This document shows, one piece after another, positions 53,590 through 62,707 of a stretch of DNA of 64,000 bases. Position 1 is the first letter of the stretch, and each line of letters begins with the position of its first letter. The position numbers were made by a program, and so were the translations under genes. Where the stretch lies: NCBI GenBank assembly GCA_023432985.1, contig JAEZEQ010000040.1, forward strand, positions 1 through 64,000. The letters are read 5' to 3'. The stretch comes from Bacteroidota bacterium. GTDB taxonomy: Bacteria > Bacteroidota > Bacteroidia > CAIKAF01. Below the pieces are notes generated by a model, which was not told where the DNA came from, ran no database searches, and worked only from the letters and a program-made list of their open reading frames with translations.

Positions 53590-55290
53590 ATGAATCGCTT
53601 TCTATTCCATTTTATAAGCTACGCCAATACGCATAAAGCTCAGCTTTCCATTCTCGGAATCGCACTCTTTTATTTTCTTTTTTTGCCCATTGATATCATG
53701 GACATCGATGCCGCTCAATATGCCTCTATTGCGCGCGAGATGACCGAAAACGGAAGCTATTTACAAGTCTACCAACGTGAAGCCGATTATCTCGATAAAC
53801 CCCCACTCCTTTTTTGGTTGGCCTCCCTCTCTTTTACGCTTTTCGGATTCACAAATGCCGCATTTAAATTCCCGGCCGTTCTCATTATTCTGCTCGGAAT
53901 CTTCAGTACCTATAAGGCAAGCCGGCTTTTCTACAGCGAGAAAATATCCCTGACTGCCATGCTTATCCTCGCAAGCACGCAAGCCTATTTCCTTATGGCA
54001 AACGACGTGCGTACGGATGGCATTTTATCCGGTTTTACCATTTTTGCTACCTGGCAATTATTGCGATTCAGCATTAAACAAAATTTTCAAGCACTGGCCC
54101 TCGGCGCAACGGGTATAGCCCTGGCCATGCTCAGCAAAGGCCCTATCGGCGCCATTATTCCTCTGGCTGCTGTTATACCACACCTTATCCTTACAAGAAA
54201 TTTTAAGGCTCTGTTTAATCCTCTTTGGCTCTTATTGCCTCTTATCGTCCTCCTTCTGCTCTCGCCTATGCTTTATGGCCTATACCAACAGTTCGACCTG
54301 CATCCCGAGAAAAAAGTATACGGACTGGATGGCCCTTCTGGTATCAAATTTTTCTTTTGGACACAAAGTTTCGGACGTATTACCGGAGATATATACTGGA
54401 AAGATGATTCGGGTCCCCTCTTTTTTCTTCAATCTATGGCCTGGGACCTGCAACCCTGGTTTATTCTCGCCTTGGCGGCTGTATTGATTTCTCTTTATTT
54501 TACAGGCAAATCGCTTATTCAACATAAAACGATCCACGAAGCATGGTCTTTGTGCGGATTCCTACTCCCCTTTATCGCATTAAGCAGCTCGCAATTCAAA
54601 TTACCCCACTATGTTTTCCCGCTTTTTTCCTTCTTGTCTGTGCAAATAGCCCTGCTTTTTTTCGAACGCTTTATGCATTTACCCCGCTTGCTCAGATTAA
54701 GCCTTTGCTTTTTTCAAAGTATTCCCCTTTTTGCTTTTCCCATTTTAACCGCTTTAATTTTCCTGTTTGTTTTTACTCCCGATCCCATTTTTGTCACCCT
54801 TTTTTATCTGCTACTTGCCTGTATACTTTATCTGGTTTACAAACTATATAAAAAGCCTTTGGATCGACTGGTATATGCAAATATTGGCGTGGCCATGTGG
54901 TGCTCCCTCTTTCTTTCTCTGCATTTCTACCCCCATTTATTACGCTACCAGGGTAGTGCCCAGGCCGGGAAGTGGGTTAGTCAAGAAAATATAGCGCAAG
55001 ACCAATTTTATACCGTCGATGTGCACTCTTTTTCGCTCGACTTTTACGCCCGGCGCGTGGTGCCCTATACCCCATTCGACCAATTACACAATCTTCCTGC
55101 CAATACCTATATACTCTTGAGCGAAGAAGCAAAAAACAAACTCATGCAAAATCACCCCTTGGCTTTTGACATCGTAAAAAAATACGACCAATACTCGGTC
55201 ACTATTCTAAAAAAAGAATTTCTCCTGAAAGAATCCAGAGCAAATCAGCTTAAATCTATTTTTATTTTGAAAAAAAGAAATGAGAATTAA
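53590..55290 (+). CDS. GT39/ArnT-like glycosyltransferase
   Basis: A 566-residue polytopic membrane enzyme of the GT-C class. The acidic first loop IDAAQYASIAREMTENGSY near 38 and the YLDKPPLLFWL motif near 62 are typical of ArnT and related lipid-linked sugar transferases. About eleven membrane segments follow, with a soluble C-terminal domain of about 100 residues. ArnT moves aminoarabinose to lipid A; with no arn genes here, the donor sugar is unknown. It lies 33 bases after the preceding gene but seems to have its own promoter. Confidence 0.83.
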   Translation: MNRFLFHFISYANTHKAQLSILGIALFYFLFLPIDIMDIDAAQYASIAREMTENGSYLQVYQREADYLDKPPLLFWLASLSFTLFGFTNAAFKFPAVLIILLGIFSTYKASRLFYSEKISLTAMLILASTQAYFLMANDVRTDGILSGFTIFATWQLLRFSIKQNFQALALGATGIALAMLSKGPIGAIIPLAAVIPHLILTRNFKALFNPLWLLLPLIVLLLLSPMLYGLYQQFDLHPEKKVYGLDGPSGIKFFFWTQSFGRITGDIYWKDDSGPLFFLQSMAWDLQPWFILALAAVLISLYFTGKSLIQHKTIHEAWSLCGFLLPFIALSSSQFKLPHYVFPLFSFLSVQIALLFFERFMHLPRLLRLSLCFFQSIPLFAFPILTALIFLFVFTPDPIFVTLFYLLLACILYLVYKLYKKPLDRLVYANIGVAMWCSLFLSLHFYPHLLRYQGSAQAGKWVSQENIAQDQFYTVDVHSFSLDFYARRVVPYTPFDQLHNLPANTYILLSEEAKNKLMQNHPLAFDIVKKYDQYSVTILKKEFLLKESRANQLKSIFILKKRNEN

Positions 55291-55332
55291 ATTGCACCGA
55301 GGACTTTTAAAATTTTATACCTTAGTATTCTA

Positions 55333-56601
55333 ATGGAAAACCTGAATATATTCTTCATCCTTATTTCCTGCATACTTCTATCCGCATTTTATTCGGGCAT
55401 GGAATCCGCATTTATTTCGGCCAATAAACTGAAAATTGAAATCGATAAAAGTTCGGGCAATTTCACAGGAAAAATCATAGCCTATATTACCCGTCAACCG
55501 GCCAAATTCTACAGTGCATTGCTGGTCGGAAATACTTTGGTAATTGCCGTATATGCCATTCATTTCAATAATATACTCCTTCCATATCTGTCGGCATACA
55601 TAAGCAATAGCTTTTTGATTGTATTGGTCGAGATTTTTATCTCCGCATTTATTTTATTGATATTCGGCGAGTTTATTCCCAAAGCTTTCTTTCAAATAAA
55701 CCCCAATCGCATCATGCAAATATTTGCTGTACCCGCGTTTATTTCATTCATCCTTCTCTATCCCATCGTAATTTTGTTTACTTATATTTCTGAATTATTT
55801 TTAAAAATAATCGGACAAAATTATAAAGACCTCGACCTTTCTTTTGGACGTATAGACCTCGATCATCTGGTAAAGGAAGCCACGGAAGAAAATCCGGCCG
55901 CCAACCAGGAATACGTAGACCATGAAATTAAAATTTTTAAAAATGCGCTCGAATTTTCGGAATTGAAAGTGCGCGATTGTATGACGCCCCGAAAGGAAAT
56001 TATTGCCATAGACCTGGAAGACGGAATCGAAATTTTACAAAAGAAATTTGAAGAAACCGGCTTGTCGAAAATCCTTGTTTATAAAGATTCTATCGACAAT
56101 ATTCTTGGATATGTACACAGCTTTTCTTTGTTTAAAAAGCCCACAGATTTAAGCCGTATTCTCATTAAACCTCTCGAAATGCGCGAATCGTATCCGGCTC
56201 AAAAAGCCTTGAGCGATTTGGTAAAAGATCGGAAAAGTATGGCGGTTATCATAGACGAATTCGGAGGAATATCTGGCTTATTGACTACGGAAGATTTAAT
56301 GGAGGAGATATTTGGCGAGATTGAGGATGAACACGACACCGAAGATTTAAAGGAACAACGTATCGATGATAATGAATTTATCCTTTCTGCCAGATTGGAA
56401 ATAAAATACCTCAACGAAAAATATAATCTGGGTATTCCCGAGTCGGAGGTTTACAGTACGCTCGCCGGATTTATTATTGATTCCTGCCAAAGCATTCCCA
56501 CAAAAAATGAGGTAGTGCAAATAGATCAATTCGAATTTATTATTCTCGAAACCGGTGCTTCACGCATCGAAGAAGTAAAACTTACTATCAAGGAAGCATA
56601 A
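55333..56601 (+). CDS. CNNM/CorC (GldE-like) transporter-family protein
   Basis: A 422-residue membrane protein: DUF21 domain with three or four membrane segments (about 1-190, SAFYSGMESAFISANKLK near 17), a tandem CBS pair (about 210-335, VRDCMTPRKEIIAID and GGISGLLTTEDLMEEIFGEI), and a C-terminal CorC_HlyC domain. The family includes Mg/Co efflux proteins and, in Bacteroidota, GldE of gliding motility. Without a gldD neighbour the general name is preferred. It ends at a bidirectional terminator facing lemA. Confidence 0.86.
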   Translation: MENLNIFFILISCILLSAFYSGMESAFISANKLKIEIDKSSGNFTGKIIAYITRQPAKFYSALLVGNTLVIAVYAIHFNNILLPYLSAYISNSFLIVLVEIFISAFILLIFGEFIPKAFFQINPNRIMQIFAVPAFISFILLYPIVILFTYISELFLKIIGQNYKDLDLSFGRIDLDHLVKEATEENPAANQEYVDHEIKIFKNALEFSELKVRDCMTPRKEIIAIDLEDGIEILQKKFEETGLSKILVYKDSIDNILGYVHSFSLFKKPTDLSRILIKPLEMRESYPAQKALSDLVKDRKSMAVIIDEFGGISGLLTTEDLMEEIFGEIEDEHDTEDLKEQRIDDNEFILSARLEIKYLNEKYNLGIPESEVYSTLAGFIIDSCQSIPTKNEVVQIDQFEFIILETGASRIEEVKLTIKEA

Positions 56602-56604
56602 AAA

Positions 56605-56635
56605 AAAACAAGCTTCTGATTAAGAAGCCTGTTTT
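56605..56635. terminator. Bidirectional terminator between CNNM and lemA
   Basis: AAAACAAGCTTCT (56605-56617) and AGAAGCCTGTTTT (56623-56635) pair with one mismatch around a five-base loop. T runs follow on both strands, and the longer one (eight T) serves the minus-strand lemA gene. Confidence 0.85.
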
Positions 56636-56656
56636 CTAAATATCCTGAGCGCTTAA

Positions 56657-57262
56657 TTATTCCTCTTTCAAATTACTGAATTCCAAATCCGGAACTACGT
56701 CCGCTCCTTCTTTTGCTTTGAAATAAGCTTTGCTGTCGAAGCCAAATATAGATGCAATTATATTAGCCGGGAATTTACGTATATAGGTATTGTAATCCTG
56801 AACCGTTTCATTAAACCGCATTCTTTCTGTGGCAATTCTGTTTTCGGTTCCCGCCAATTCGTCCATCAATGAAGTATAGCCCTGTATACTTTGCAATTGA
56901 GGATAATTTTCAGTTATCATTAATAAGCGACCCAATGCCTGGCTCAATTCGCCCTGCGCAGCATCAAATTTATCCAATTCTTCTTGGGATAAATTCTTAG
57001 GATCTATGGTAACCTGAGTAGCTTTTGCACGAGCAGAAACTACGCCTTCGAGAATGTCTTGCTCGCGTATAGCCGCAGACTCAACCGTTTTTACCAAATT
57101 CGGAATCAAATCCGAACGGCGTTGATATTGGTTTTCTACCTGAGCCCATGCCCCAACAATGGCTTCTTCTTTTTGTACCATGCTGTTATAACCGCAAGAG
57201 GGTAAAAACATGGACAGACCTAACAAAACAAACAATCCGAATACTACTTTTTTCATTTTCAT
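56657..57262 (-). CDS. lemA: LemA family protein
   Basis: A 201-residue protein with an N-terminal signal or anchor (lipobox LPSC, Cys23) and the LemA helical domain: NQYQRRSDLIPNLVKTVESA near 43, ITENYPQLQSIQGYTSLMDE near 115, ERMRFNETVQDYN near 145 and KFPANIIASIFGF near 162. LemA proteins are envelope helical bundles of uncertain role. In many Bacteroidota, a TPM-phosphatase-domain gene follows; here a terminator follows instead. Two in-frame ATGs (57262, 57256) are possible starts. Confidence 0.88.
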   Translation of the reverse strand: MKMKKVVFGLFVLLGLSMFLPSCGYNSMVQKEEAIVGAWAQVENQYQRRSDLIPNLVKTVESAAIREQDILEGVVSARAKATQVTIDPKNLSQEELDKFDAAQGELSQALGRLLMITENYPQLQSIQGYTSLMDELAGTENRIATERMRFNETVQDYNTYIRKFPANIIASIFGFDSKAYFKAKEGADVVPDLEFSNLKEE

Positions 57263-57410
57263 TTAATACAAATTTGATTGTATAAATATAACAGATTTTC
57301 TTATCAATTTCGCAAGAGTCAACAAGAATTTAATTTTACCCTGCCTTGAAGTACTATTTGCAAAAAAGGCGGAAAAATGGAGAAATGAGGCGCATTCCGA
57401 GCTAAATTAT

Positions 57411-57418
57411 TACTTTTG
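57411..57418 (+). promoter_or_regulatory. -7 box for ribF
   Basis: TACTTTTG is an exact TAnnTTTG match ending 15 bases before the ATG at 57434, in the divergent gap with lemA. Confidence 0.55.
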
Positions 57419-57433
57419 CCTGATTATTAGCAC

Positions 57434-58375
57434 ATGAAGGTTTACCGGGATTTAAAAGAATTTACAAAATTAGACAATGCGGTTGTGAGCACCGGCACCT
57501 TCGACGGGGTACACAATGGGCATAAAATTATTTTACAGCGTTTATGCAAAACGGCCGAACAAACCGGTGGTGAAAGTGTATTAATTACCTTCGATCCACA
57601 TCCGCGCCTCGTTCTGAATCCCACAGGAAATACTGACCTAAAACTACTCACTACGGTAGACGAAAAAATCGCATTATTGGAAGCCCAAGGCATACAACAT
57701 TTGCTGATTATTCCATTCACTCCGGAGTTTGCACAAACCAGCGGAGAAGCTTATATAAAAGATATTTTGGTCGACACCATTGGGGTTAAAAAGCTGGTGA
57801 TTGGATACGACCATCGATTTGGAAAAGGGCGTGGGGGAAGTTTTAAAGAACTGGTCGAATTGGCTCCTACATACGGGTTTGAAGTGGAAGAAATTCCGGC
57901 CGTTGAAATCGACGACTCCGCCATCAGTTCTACAAAAATTCGAAAAGCCATAGCAGCCGGCGATATGGAAGGCGCAAACGAAAAACTGGGCTACCCTTAT
58001 GCCCTCTCCGGAAGGGTTGTAAAAGGACACCAATTAGGACGCACCATACAATTCCCAACCGCCAATATTGAACCCGAAGACAGCCTGAAACTCATACCGG
58101 CTATTGGGGTATATGCCGCAACGGTAGAACTGAACAACAAGGAATATTATGCTATGGTGAATATAGGAGTTCGCCCCACTTTCGGTGGAAATAAATTGAA
58201 AATTGAAACACATATTATTAACTTTGAGGAGGACATATATCATAAAACCATTTGCATTCGTTTTAGATCCAGAATTCGTCCCGAAATAAAATTTAATTCA
58301 GCCGATGATCTCAAAATTCAACTTCAAAAAGATAAAAATACCATACTTCGTATTCTTGCTGATATGGGTTGCTAA
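57434..58375 (+). CDS. ribF: Riboflavin kinase / FAD synthetase RibF
   Basis: A bifunctional enzyme that makes FMN and then FAD from riboflavin. The 313 residues comprise an N-terminal adenylyltransferase (about 1-185, GTFDGVHNGHKII near 22 with the HxGH motif, IIPFTPEFAQ, VIGYDHRFGKGRGG near 120) and a C-terminal flavokinase (about 185-313, GRTIQFPTANIE near 203, VNIGVRPTFGG near 241). Its last 71 bases also encode the start of the next gene in another frame. Confidence 0.95.
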   Translation: MKVYRDLKEFTKLDNAVVSTGTFDGVHNGHKIILQRLCKTAEQTGGESVLITFDPHPRLVLNPTGNTDLKLLTTVDEKIALLEAQGIQHLLIIPFTPEFAQTSGEAYIKDILVDTIGVKKLVIGYDHRFGKGRGGSFKELVELAPTYGFEVEEIPAVEIDDSAISSTKIRKAIAAGDMEGANEKLGYPYALSGRVVKGHQLGRTIQFPTANIEPEDSLKLIPAIGVYAATVELNNKEYYAMVNIGVRPTFGGNKLKIETHIINFEEDIYHKTICIRFRSRIRPEIKFNSADDLKIQLQKDKNTILRILADMGC

Positions 58376-58940
58376 TGCCTGCGTTTCAGCCCCGGCAGCT
58401 AAGGCTCAGGAATGGCAGGATGTGCCGGTTTATACAGATTTAAAGGAGGCTTTAAAAAATCCCAAATCCGTTAAAAGACTCGATCTTTCCAAACAAAAAC
58501 TAAGTCGTATTCCTTCCGAAGTTTTCACTTCTTTTCCGAATATGTACGAGCTTGTGCTTTCAAAAAACAAACTCAAAACCCTACCCGACGAATTGGGAAA
58601 TCTTCGAAATTTGCGCATTCTGAAACTGGATCGGAATAAATTCGAAAGTCTGCCCGAAACTATAGGCAGACTCGAAAAGCTGGAAGTTTTAGACGTTAAC
58701 CGAAGCAATTTATATTACCTGCCTGAATCTATAGGCAATTGTCATTCTCTCGAACGTATTATTGCATGGGATACCAATTTGATTACCTTACCCAATTCGC
58801 TCAAAAAATGCCATTCTTTAGGTTATATAGACCTTAGAAATATAGAATTTAGTTCCTCTCTTCAGGAAGAATTAAAAACTATGCTGGCCGGTGTCAAAAT
58901 TGAATTCACCAATAGCTGCAATTGTGGACCCAATCCTTAA
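58305..58940 (+). CDS. Exported leucine-rich-repeat protein
   Basis: A 211-residue protein with a signal peptide (about 1-35, basic start then IPYFVFLLIWVANACVSA) and five or six LRRs of about 23 residues, such as LVLSKNKLKTLPDELGNLRN and LKLDRNKFESLPETIGRLEK, ending with a capping region and SCNCGPNP. LRRs usually bind proteins. The ATG at 58305 lies within ribF and is the only one that includes the signal, so a 71-base overlap in a different frame is likely. It ends four bases into the convergent receptor gene. Confidence 0.78.
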   Translation: MISKFNFKKIKIPYFVFLLIWVANACVSAPAAKAQEWQDVPVYTDLKEALKNPKSVKRLDLSKQKLSRIPSEVFTSFPNMYELVLSKNKLKTLPDELGNLRNLRILKLDRNKFESLPETIGRLEKLEVLDVNRSNLYYLPESIGNCHSLERIIAWDTNLITLPNSLKKCHSLGYIDLRNIEFSSSLQEELKTMLAGVKIEFTNSCNCGPNP

Positions 58941-61324
58941 GGAGCTTCCAATCGTATGGTCACCCCTCCGTTGAAATGTATGCCTGCCATAGGATATACA
59001 TAATTCACATCGGTACGTTCTCCACCCCAATAATAGCCGTAAGTATAGCCATTGGGTGCATAAGATGTATTGGTGACATTAAAGGCATTTGCAAAAAAGC
59101 TGATTCCCGCCCAATCTTTCACTTTTAAGTGATAACTCAGACGCAGATCTGCCGTAAAAAAGCCCTTTAAGCTGCGGCTTATTTGTTGGGTATTATCCAG
59201 ATATTGGCGACTAACGCCTTTACCTGTTATATCAATAGCAAATCCCTTCACAGGCACTATGTTGATTTGGAATCCGCCCACCCAGCTTGGCGAAAACGCA
59301 ATACTGCTGTTTTTATATATGGTTTCTAATTGTCCCCCATTATCATAATCGTCTATATATTCCACAAACTCTTTAATTCGGTTCTGACTAAATGCCAGGT
59401 TTGCCCCTATGCTGATTACCTTATGCAATCTGGCTTTGGCGGTTAACTCTATACCGGCACGGTAACTCACAGGCACATTTATGCGCGTATAGGCACCCAC
59501 GTCGTTGATTTTTCCGGTTTGTATCAATTGGTTCTTATAATGCATATAATACAAAGTGGCCGAAGTAGATACTTTCCCTTTTCTGAACTCGTAACCCAAC
59601 TCGGTATCATACAAAGTTTCGGGAGTGGGAACCTGCGCCAGGCCTGCTTCCAAATCATCGCGATTGGGTTCTTTATTTCCCATTGCAAAAGAGGCAAATA
59701 CGGTATGAGCCGGATTTATTCGGTATAATATTCCCGCTTTAGGGTTTACAAAATTCCAATGGAAATCGCCCTTTAGGGTGGGGTTTACTCTAAAACCATG
59801 TACTTTATAGTTCACATATCTATATTGCAAATCGGCAAAAACATACATTTCTTTCCATACTCTGTAATTCAATTTGGCATATATATTGGCCTCATTTTTA
59901 AATGCCGGAAAATAGTAATACCGGTGCGATACAGAATCCATACCCTTAGATGCCCAAATAACATCTCCATAATGTCGGCCATCGTAAGCAAGCCAAGCTC
60001 CGCCGGCTTTCAGGTTTACCCTGTTTTTCTCGTATTGAACCGAAAAAGTAGCCCCATAAAAATAATTATCCAGCGCCAATTGTCGAATTATATCGCTTTG
60101 ATAGTTCGTATCCTGTCCCGAAATCTGTGGTGGCAAAGCATAATCGGCATAATCTACATCGGCTTTATACTGCTCATAATGACCTTTACCACGTGTAAGG
60201 AAAGTGGCTGCCTGCAGGTTTATATTTTCATTAAAACGATGAGTGAAAAATAAACGATAATAGTCCTGACGATAATTATCTGTTTCGTTGGCGTAAGGCG
60301 AACCGGGTTTTTCCATTCCCGATTCATTATAGGTTGGGATAGAATCGACCAAAGCCTGGGGGACTCCATTCCATGCCTGATAAGTTTTTTCTTTACCGGT
60401 AAACACATTAAAGCGAAGGCTGGTTTTCTTTCCCAGATAGTTAACTGAACCAAAGAGTGATTGAAGATTAGAGAAGGCTCTATCTATATATCCGTCTGAG
60501 GAAATTTTACTGGCACGTACATCTACCGTAAAACGATTTGCCAGTAGGCCCGAACCTCCGCTAAGGGCAACTTTATAGGTATTAAAACTTCCATAGGAAG
60601 CACTGATTTCGCCATATGGTTTTAGATTTTGTTGTTGGGTTTGCAGGTTGATTCCCGCTCCAAATGCGCCTCCACCGGTGGTGGATGTACCCACCCCTCT
60701 TTGGATTTGAATGCTTTGTGCACTCCCGGCTATATCAGGTGTGTTTACCCAAAAAACGGCTTGCGATTCCGGGTCATTTACAGGTATACCGTCGAAGGTC
60801 ACATTGATGCGTGTAATATCACTACCCCTTATTCTCAATCCGGTATAACCAACCCCATTTCCTGCATCCGAAAAAACAACCGTACCCGGCGTTTGATCGA
60901 GCAAGACAGGCAAATCTTTTCCCGTATTCAACGGGGCTATATCTTTTGCCGTCCACTCTGTTTTCACAAAAGGATCGTTCTCGCCCACGCGCAAGGGGAT
61001 TACGTGAATGTCGACCTTATTGAGCAATAATGGGGAAAATTGAAGTAGAATTTCTTTATCTATTCCCATTTTCAAGGTATCCTTTTTGGGCAAATAACCG
61101 AGACTACTCAGCTCTACAATCACCATGTTCTGAATCGATTGAATAGCAAATCGCCCTTCCTTATCGCTTGATGTTCCCGTAAAAGAGTCGAGCACCTTTA
61201 CCGAAGCACCAACAATAGGTTCCTTACTTTTTTGGTCTAATATCCGACCTGTAAATTGATTTTGTGCCCATACATTCAGCGCACCAAATGAGAATAAAAT
61301 CCCAAAGCATACAGCATGTTTCAT
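58937..61324 (-). CDS. TonB-dependent receptor, predicted thiamine transporter
   Basis: A 795-residue outer-membrane receptor. A signal peptide (1-20) is followed by a carboxypeptidase-regulatory-like domain (FTGRILDQKSKEPIVGASVK, about 24-100), the plug (GYTGLRIRGSDITRINVTFD near 162) and a 22-strand barrel ending in GVTIRLEAP. The plug has the WVNTPDIAGSAQSIQIQRG pattern of siderophore and vitamin receptors. A TPP riboswitch lies directly upstream, so thiamine or a precursor is the likely ligand. It has no adjacent inner-membrane transporter. Confidence 0.9.
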   Translation of the reverse strand: MKHAVCFGILFSFGALNVWAQNQFTGRILDQKSKEPIVGASVKVLDSFTGTSSDKEGRFAIQSIQNMVIVELSSLGYLPKKDTLKMGIDKEILLQFSPLLLNKVDIHVIPLRVGENDPFVKTEWTAKDIAPLNTGKDLPVLLDQTPGTVVFSDAGNGVGYTGLRIRGSDITRINVTFDGIPVNDPESQAVFWVNTPDIAGSAQSIQIQRGVGTSTTGGGAFGAGINLQTQQQNLKPYGEISASYGSFNTYKVALSGGSGLLANRFTVDVRASKISSDGYIDRAFSNLQSLFGSVNYLGKKTSLRFNVFTGKEKTYQAWNGVPQALVDSIPTYNESGMEKPGSPYANETDNYRQDYYRLFFTHRFNENINLQAATFLTRGKGHYEQYKADVDYADYALPPQISGQDTNYQSDIIRQLALDNYFYGATFSVQYEKNRVNLKAGGAWLAYDGRHYGDVIWASKGMDSVSHRYYYFPAFKNEANIYAKLNYRVWKEMYVFADLQYRYVNYKVHGFRVNPTLKGDFHWNFVNPKAGILYRINPAHTVFASFAMGNKEPNRDDLEAGLAQVPTPETLYDTELGYEFRKGKVSTSATLYYMHYKNQLIQTGKINDVGAYTRINVPVSYRAGIELTAKARLHKVISIGANLAFSQNRIKEFVEYIDDYDNGGQLETIYKNSSIAFSPSWVGGFQINIVPVKGFAIDITGKGVSRQYLDNTQQISRSLKGFFTADLRLSYHLKVKDWAGISFFANAFNVTNTSYAPNGYTYGYYWGGERTDVNYVYPMAGIHFNGGVTIRLEAP

Positions 61325-61368
61325 TTCCTGTCTGTTTTTTGTTCAACAATAAATAAATCGACAGGAAA
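61324..61368 (-). promoter_or_regulatory. Predicted ribosome-binding-site sequestering hairpin
   Basis: In the mRNA the arms TTTCCTGTC (61368-61360) and GACAGGAAA (61332-61324) are perfectly complementary. The second arm covers the purine-rich AGGAAA and the first base of the receptor's ATG. It lies directly after the TPP riboswitch. Confidence 0.55.
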
Positions 61369-61381
61369 CACTTGGTGTACC

Positions 61382-61456
61382 TGCCATTCCTACGGCGGCA
61401 TTATCCGCATCAGGTTTTACGGGTGTATTCTCAGCCTTTTAAAGCACCCCGTGGCA
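61382..61456 (-). ncRNA. TPP riboswitch (THI element)
   Basis: On the minus strand the conserved THI box is readable in order: GGGGTGC, GGCTGAGA, ACCCGT, ACCTGATGCGGATAATGCC and GTAGGAA. P1 can form from TGCCA (61456-61452) with TGGCA (61386-61382). With 75 bases between these P1 ends it is a compact form with a short P3. It precedes the TonB-dependent receptor by 58 bases. TPP riboswitches act by ligand-dependent termination or translation block; a T-rich terminator is not visible here, which favours translation control. Confidence 0.93.
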
Positions 61457-61555
61457 AGACGAATAGAAATTCGTAATGATGAAACAAAGGTATAGAGCCT
61501 TTTTGATTTTGCAAATTTTTGATAAAAAATGGGATGCTCTATCTATACTAAACGA

Positions 61556-62638
61556 CTATCTCTGGGCTGTGCGCGCTAAATATAAGCCTACAAAAAAGAA
61601 GAAAACATTGGGCAACCATGCGGCAATAAAGGGCGACATGGTTCCATTTACGGCATAGGTAACAGCCACTTTATCGAAAAATATATACGAAAATCCGAGT
61701 CCGATTCCCATAGCAATATTCAGACCTATACCTCCCCTCACCTTTCGTCCGGCAAGCGGTACAGCAATCAGGGTAAGAATAATTGTAGAAAAAGGATTAC
61801 TCCATCTCTTATATTTCTCGATTAGATACAAGTCGATATAACTACTCCCCGAAGCTTTTTCATTTTCTACAAATTCATTGAGCTGAAAATAATCCATAGT
61901 CGATATATCTCTATTCATCACCTGAAATATTTCGGGCGAAAAAGGCAATAAGGTATCGACCTGTGTAGCTGTATAAATACGATCTCCATTGTCGGCTGCT
62001 CGCCTTACCATATAATCGACCAGCGTCCATCGCTGATGCAAGGTATCGTAAATCACGGAATAAGCCATGAGTTTGCTTATCATGTTTTTGCCTTCAAATT
62101 GTTCTATAGACAATTTTTGTCCGTTCATGTTCTCATTATTCCAATACTCGATATACAAAAACTGTCCCGGTGAAATTTGCCTGTGCAGATTACGTGGATT
62201 ATAGGTTCCGTGTCCGAAATATTCTCTTTCGAATGCCGATTTTTTCTTATTTGATGTAGGAACCACAAAATTGCCGATAATGGCCAAAAATATGGCAACA
62301 AATATGGCCGATCCCATAAAAGGCGCCAAGAAACGTCTATAACTTACACCCGATGCCAGGATCGCAACAATTTCGCTGCGCGCAGCCATTCGGGAGGTGA
62401 AATAAATTACCGAAATAAATGCAAATAATGGAGCAAAAAGGGATGCAAAATAGGGTATAAAATTGGCATAATAAACCAAAACAATTTCTTTCAAAGGTGG
62501 CACTTTCCCTCGTCTGCCTAGGAAATCATCCACTTTTTCGGAGATATCGAAAACTACAGCGATAGCGATAATTAAGGTCAGACTTACAAAAAAAGTTACC
62601 AGATATTTCTTTGCTATGTAGCGGTCTATAGTTTTCAT
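61556..62638 (-). CDS. lptG: LPS export permease LptG/LptF family
   Basis: A 360-residue inner-membrane subunit of the LptBFG exporter that extracts lipopolysaccharide for transport to LptD/LptE. N-terminal TIDRYIAKKYLVTFFVSLTL and the DDFLGRRGKVPP region are typical. Two membrane segments, a periplasmic beta-jellyroll part (about 125-255, HRQISPGQFLYIEYWNN) and four to five C-terminal segments with VRGGIGLNIAMGIGLGFSYI follow. Bacteroidota have two such genes; the other is not here. ATG 62638 was preferred over an upstream GTG. Confidence 0.87.
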   Translation of the reverse strand: MKTIDRYIAKKYLVTFFVSLTLIIAIAVVFDISEKVDDFLGRRGKVPPLKEIVLVYYANFIPYFASLFAPLFAFISVIYFTSRMAARSEIVAILASGVSYRRFLAPFMGSAIFVAIFLAIIGNFVVPTSNKKKSAFEREYFGHGTYNPRNLHRQISPGQFLYIEYWNNENMNGQKLSIEQFEGKNMISKLMAYSVIYDTLHQRWTLVDYMVRRAADNGDRIYTATQVDTLLPFSPEIFQVMNRDISTMDYFQLNEFVENEKASGSSYIDLYLIEKYKRWSNPFSTIILTLIAVPLAGRKVRGGIGLNIAMGIGLGFSYIFFDKVAVTYAVNGTMSPFIAAWLPNVFFFFVGLYLARTAQR

Positions 62639-62707
62639 TGAATGCACAAAGAAACAAAAACTAAATCGGACTTAAAACATTGTGTAAATATTCCGTAAAA
62701 TTGCAGT

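Noticed and set aside
53339..53593. A small plus-strand gene before the GT39 gene
   Set aside because: It overlaps the end of the preceding gene in another frame, has no signal or motif, and covers the GT39 promoter.
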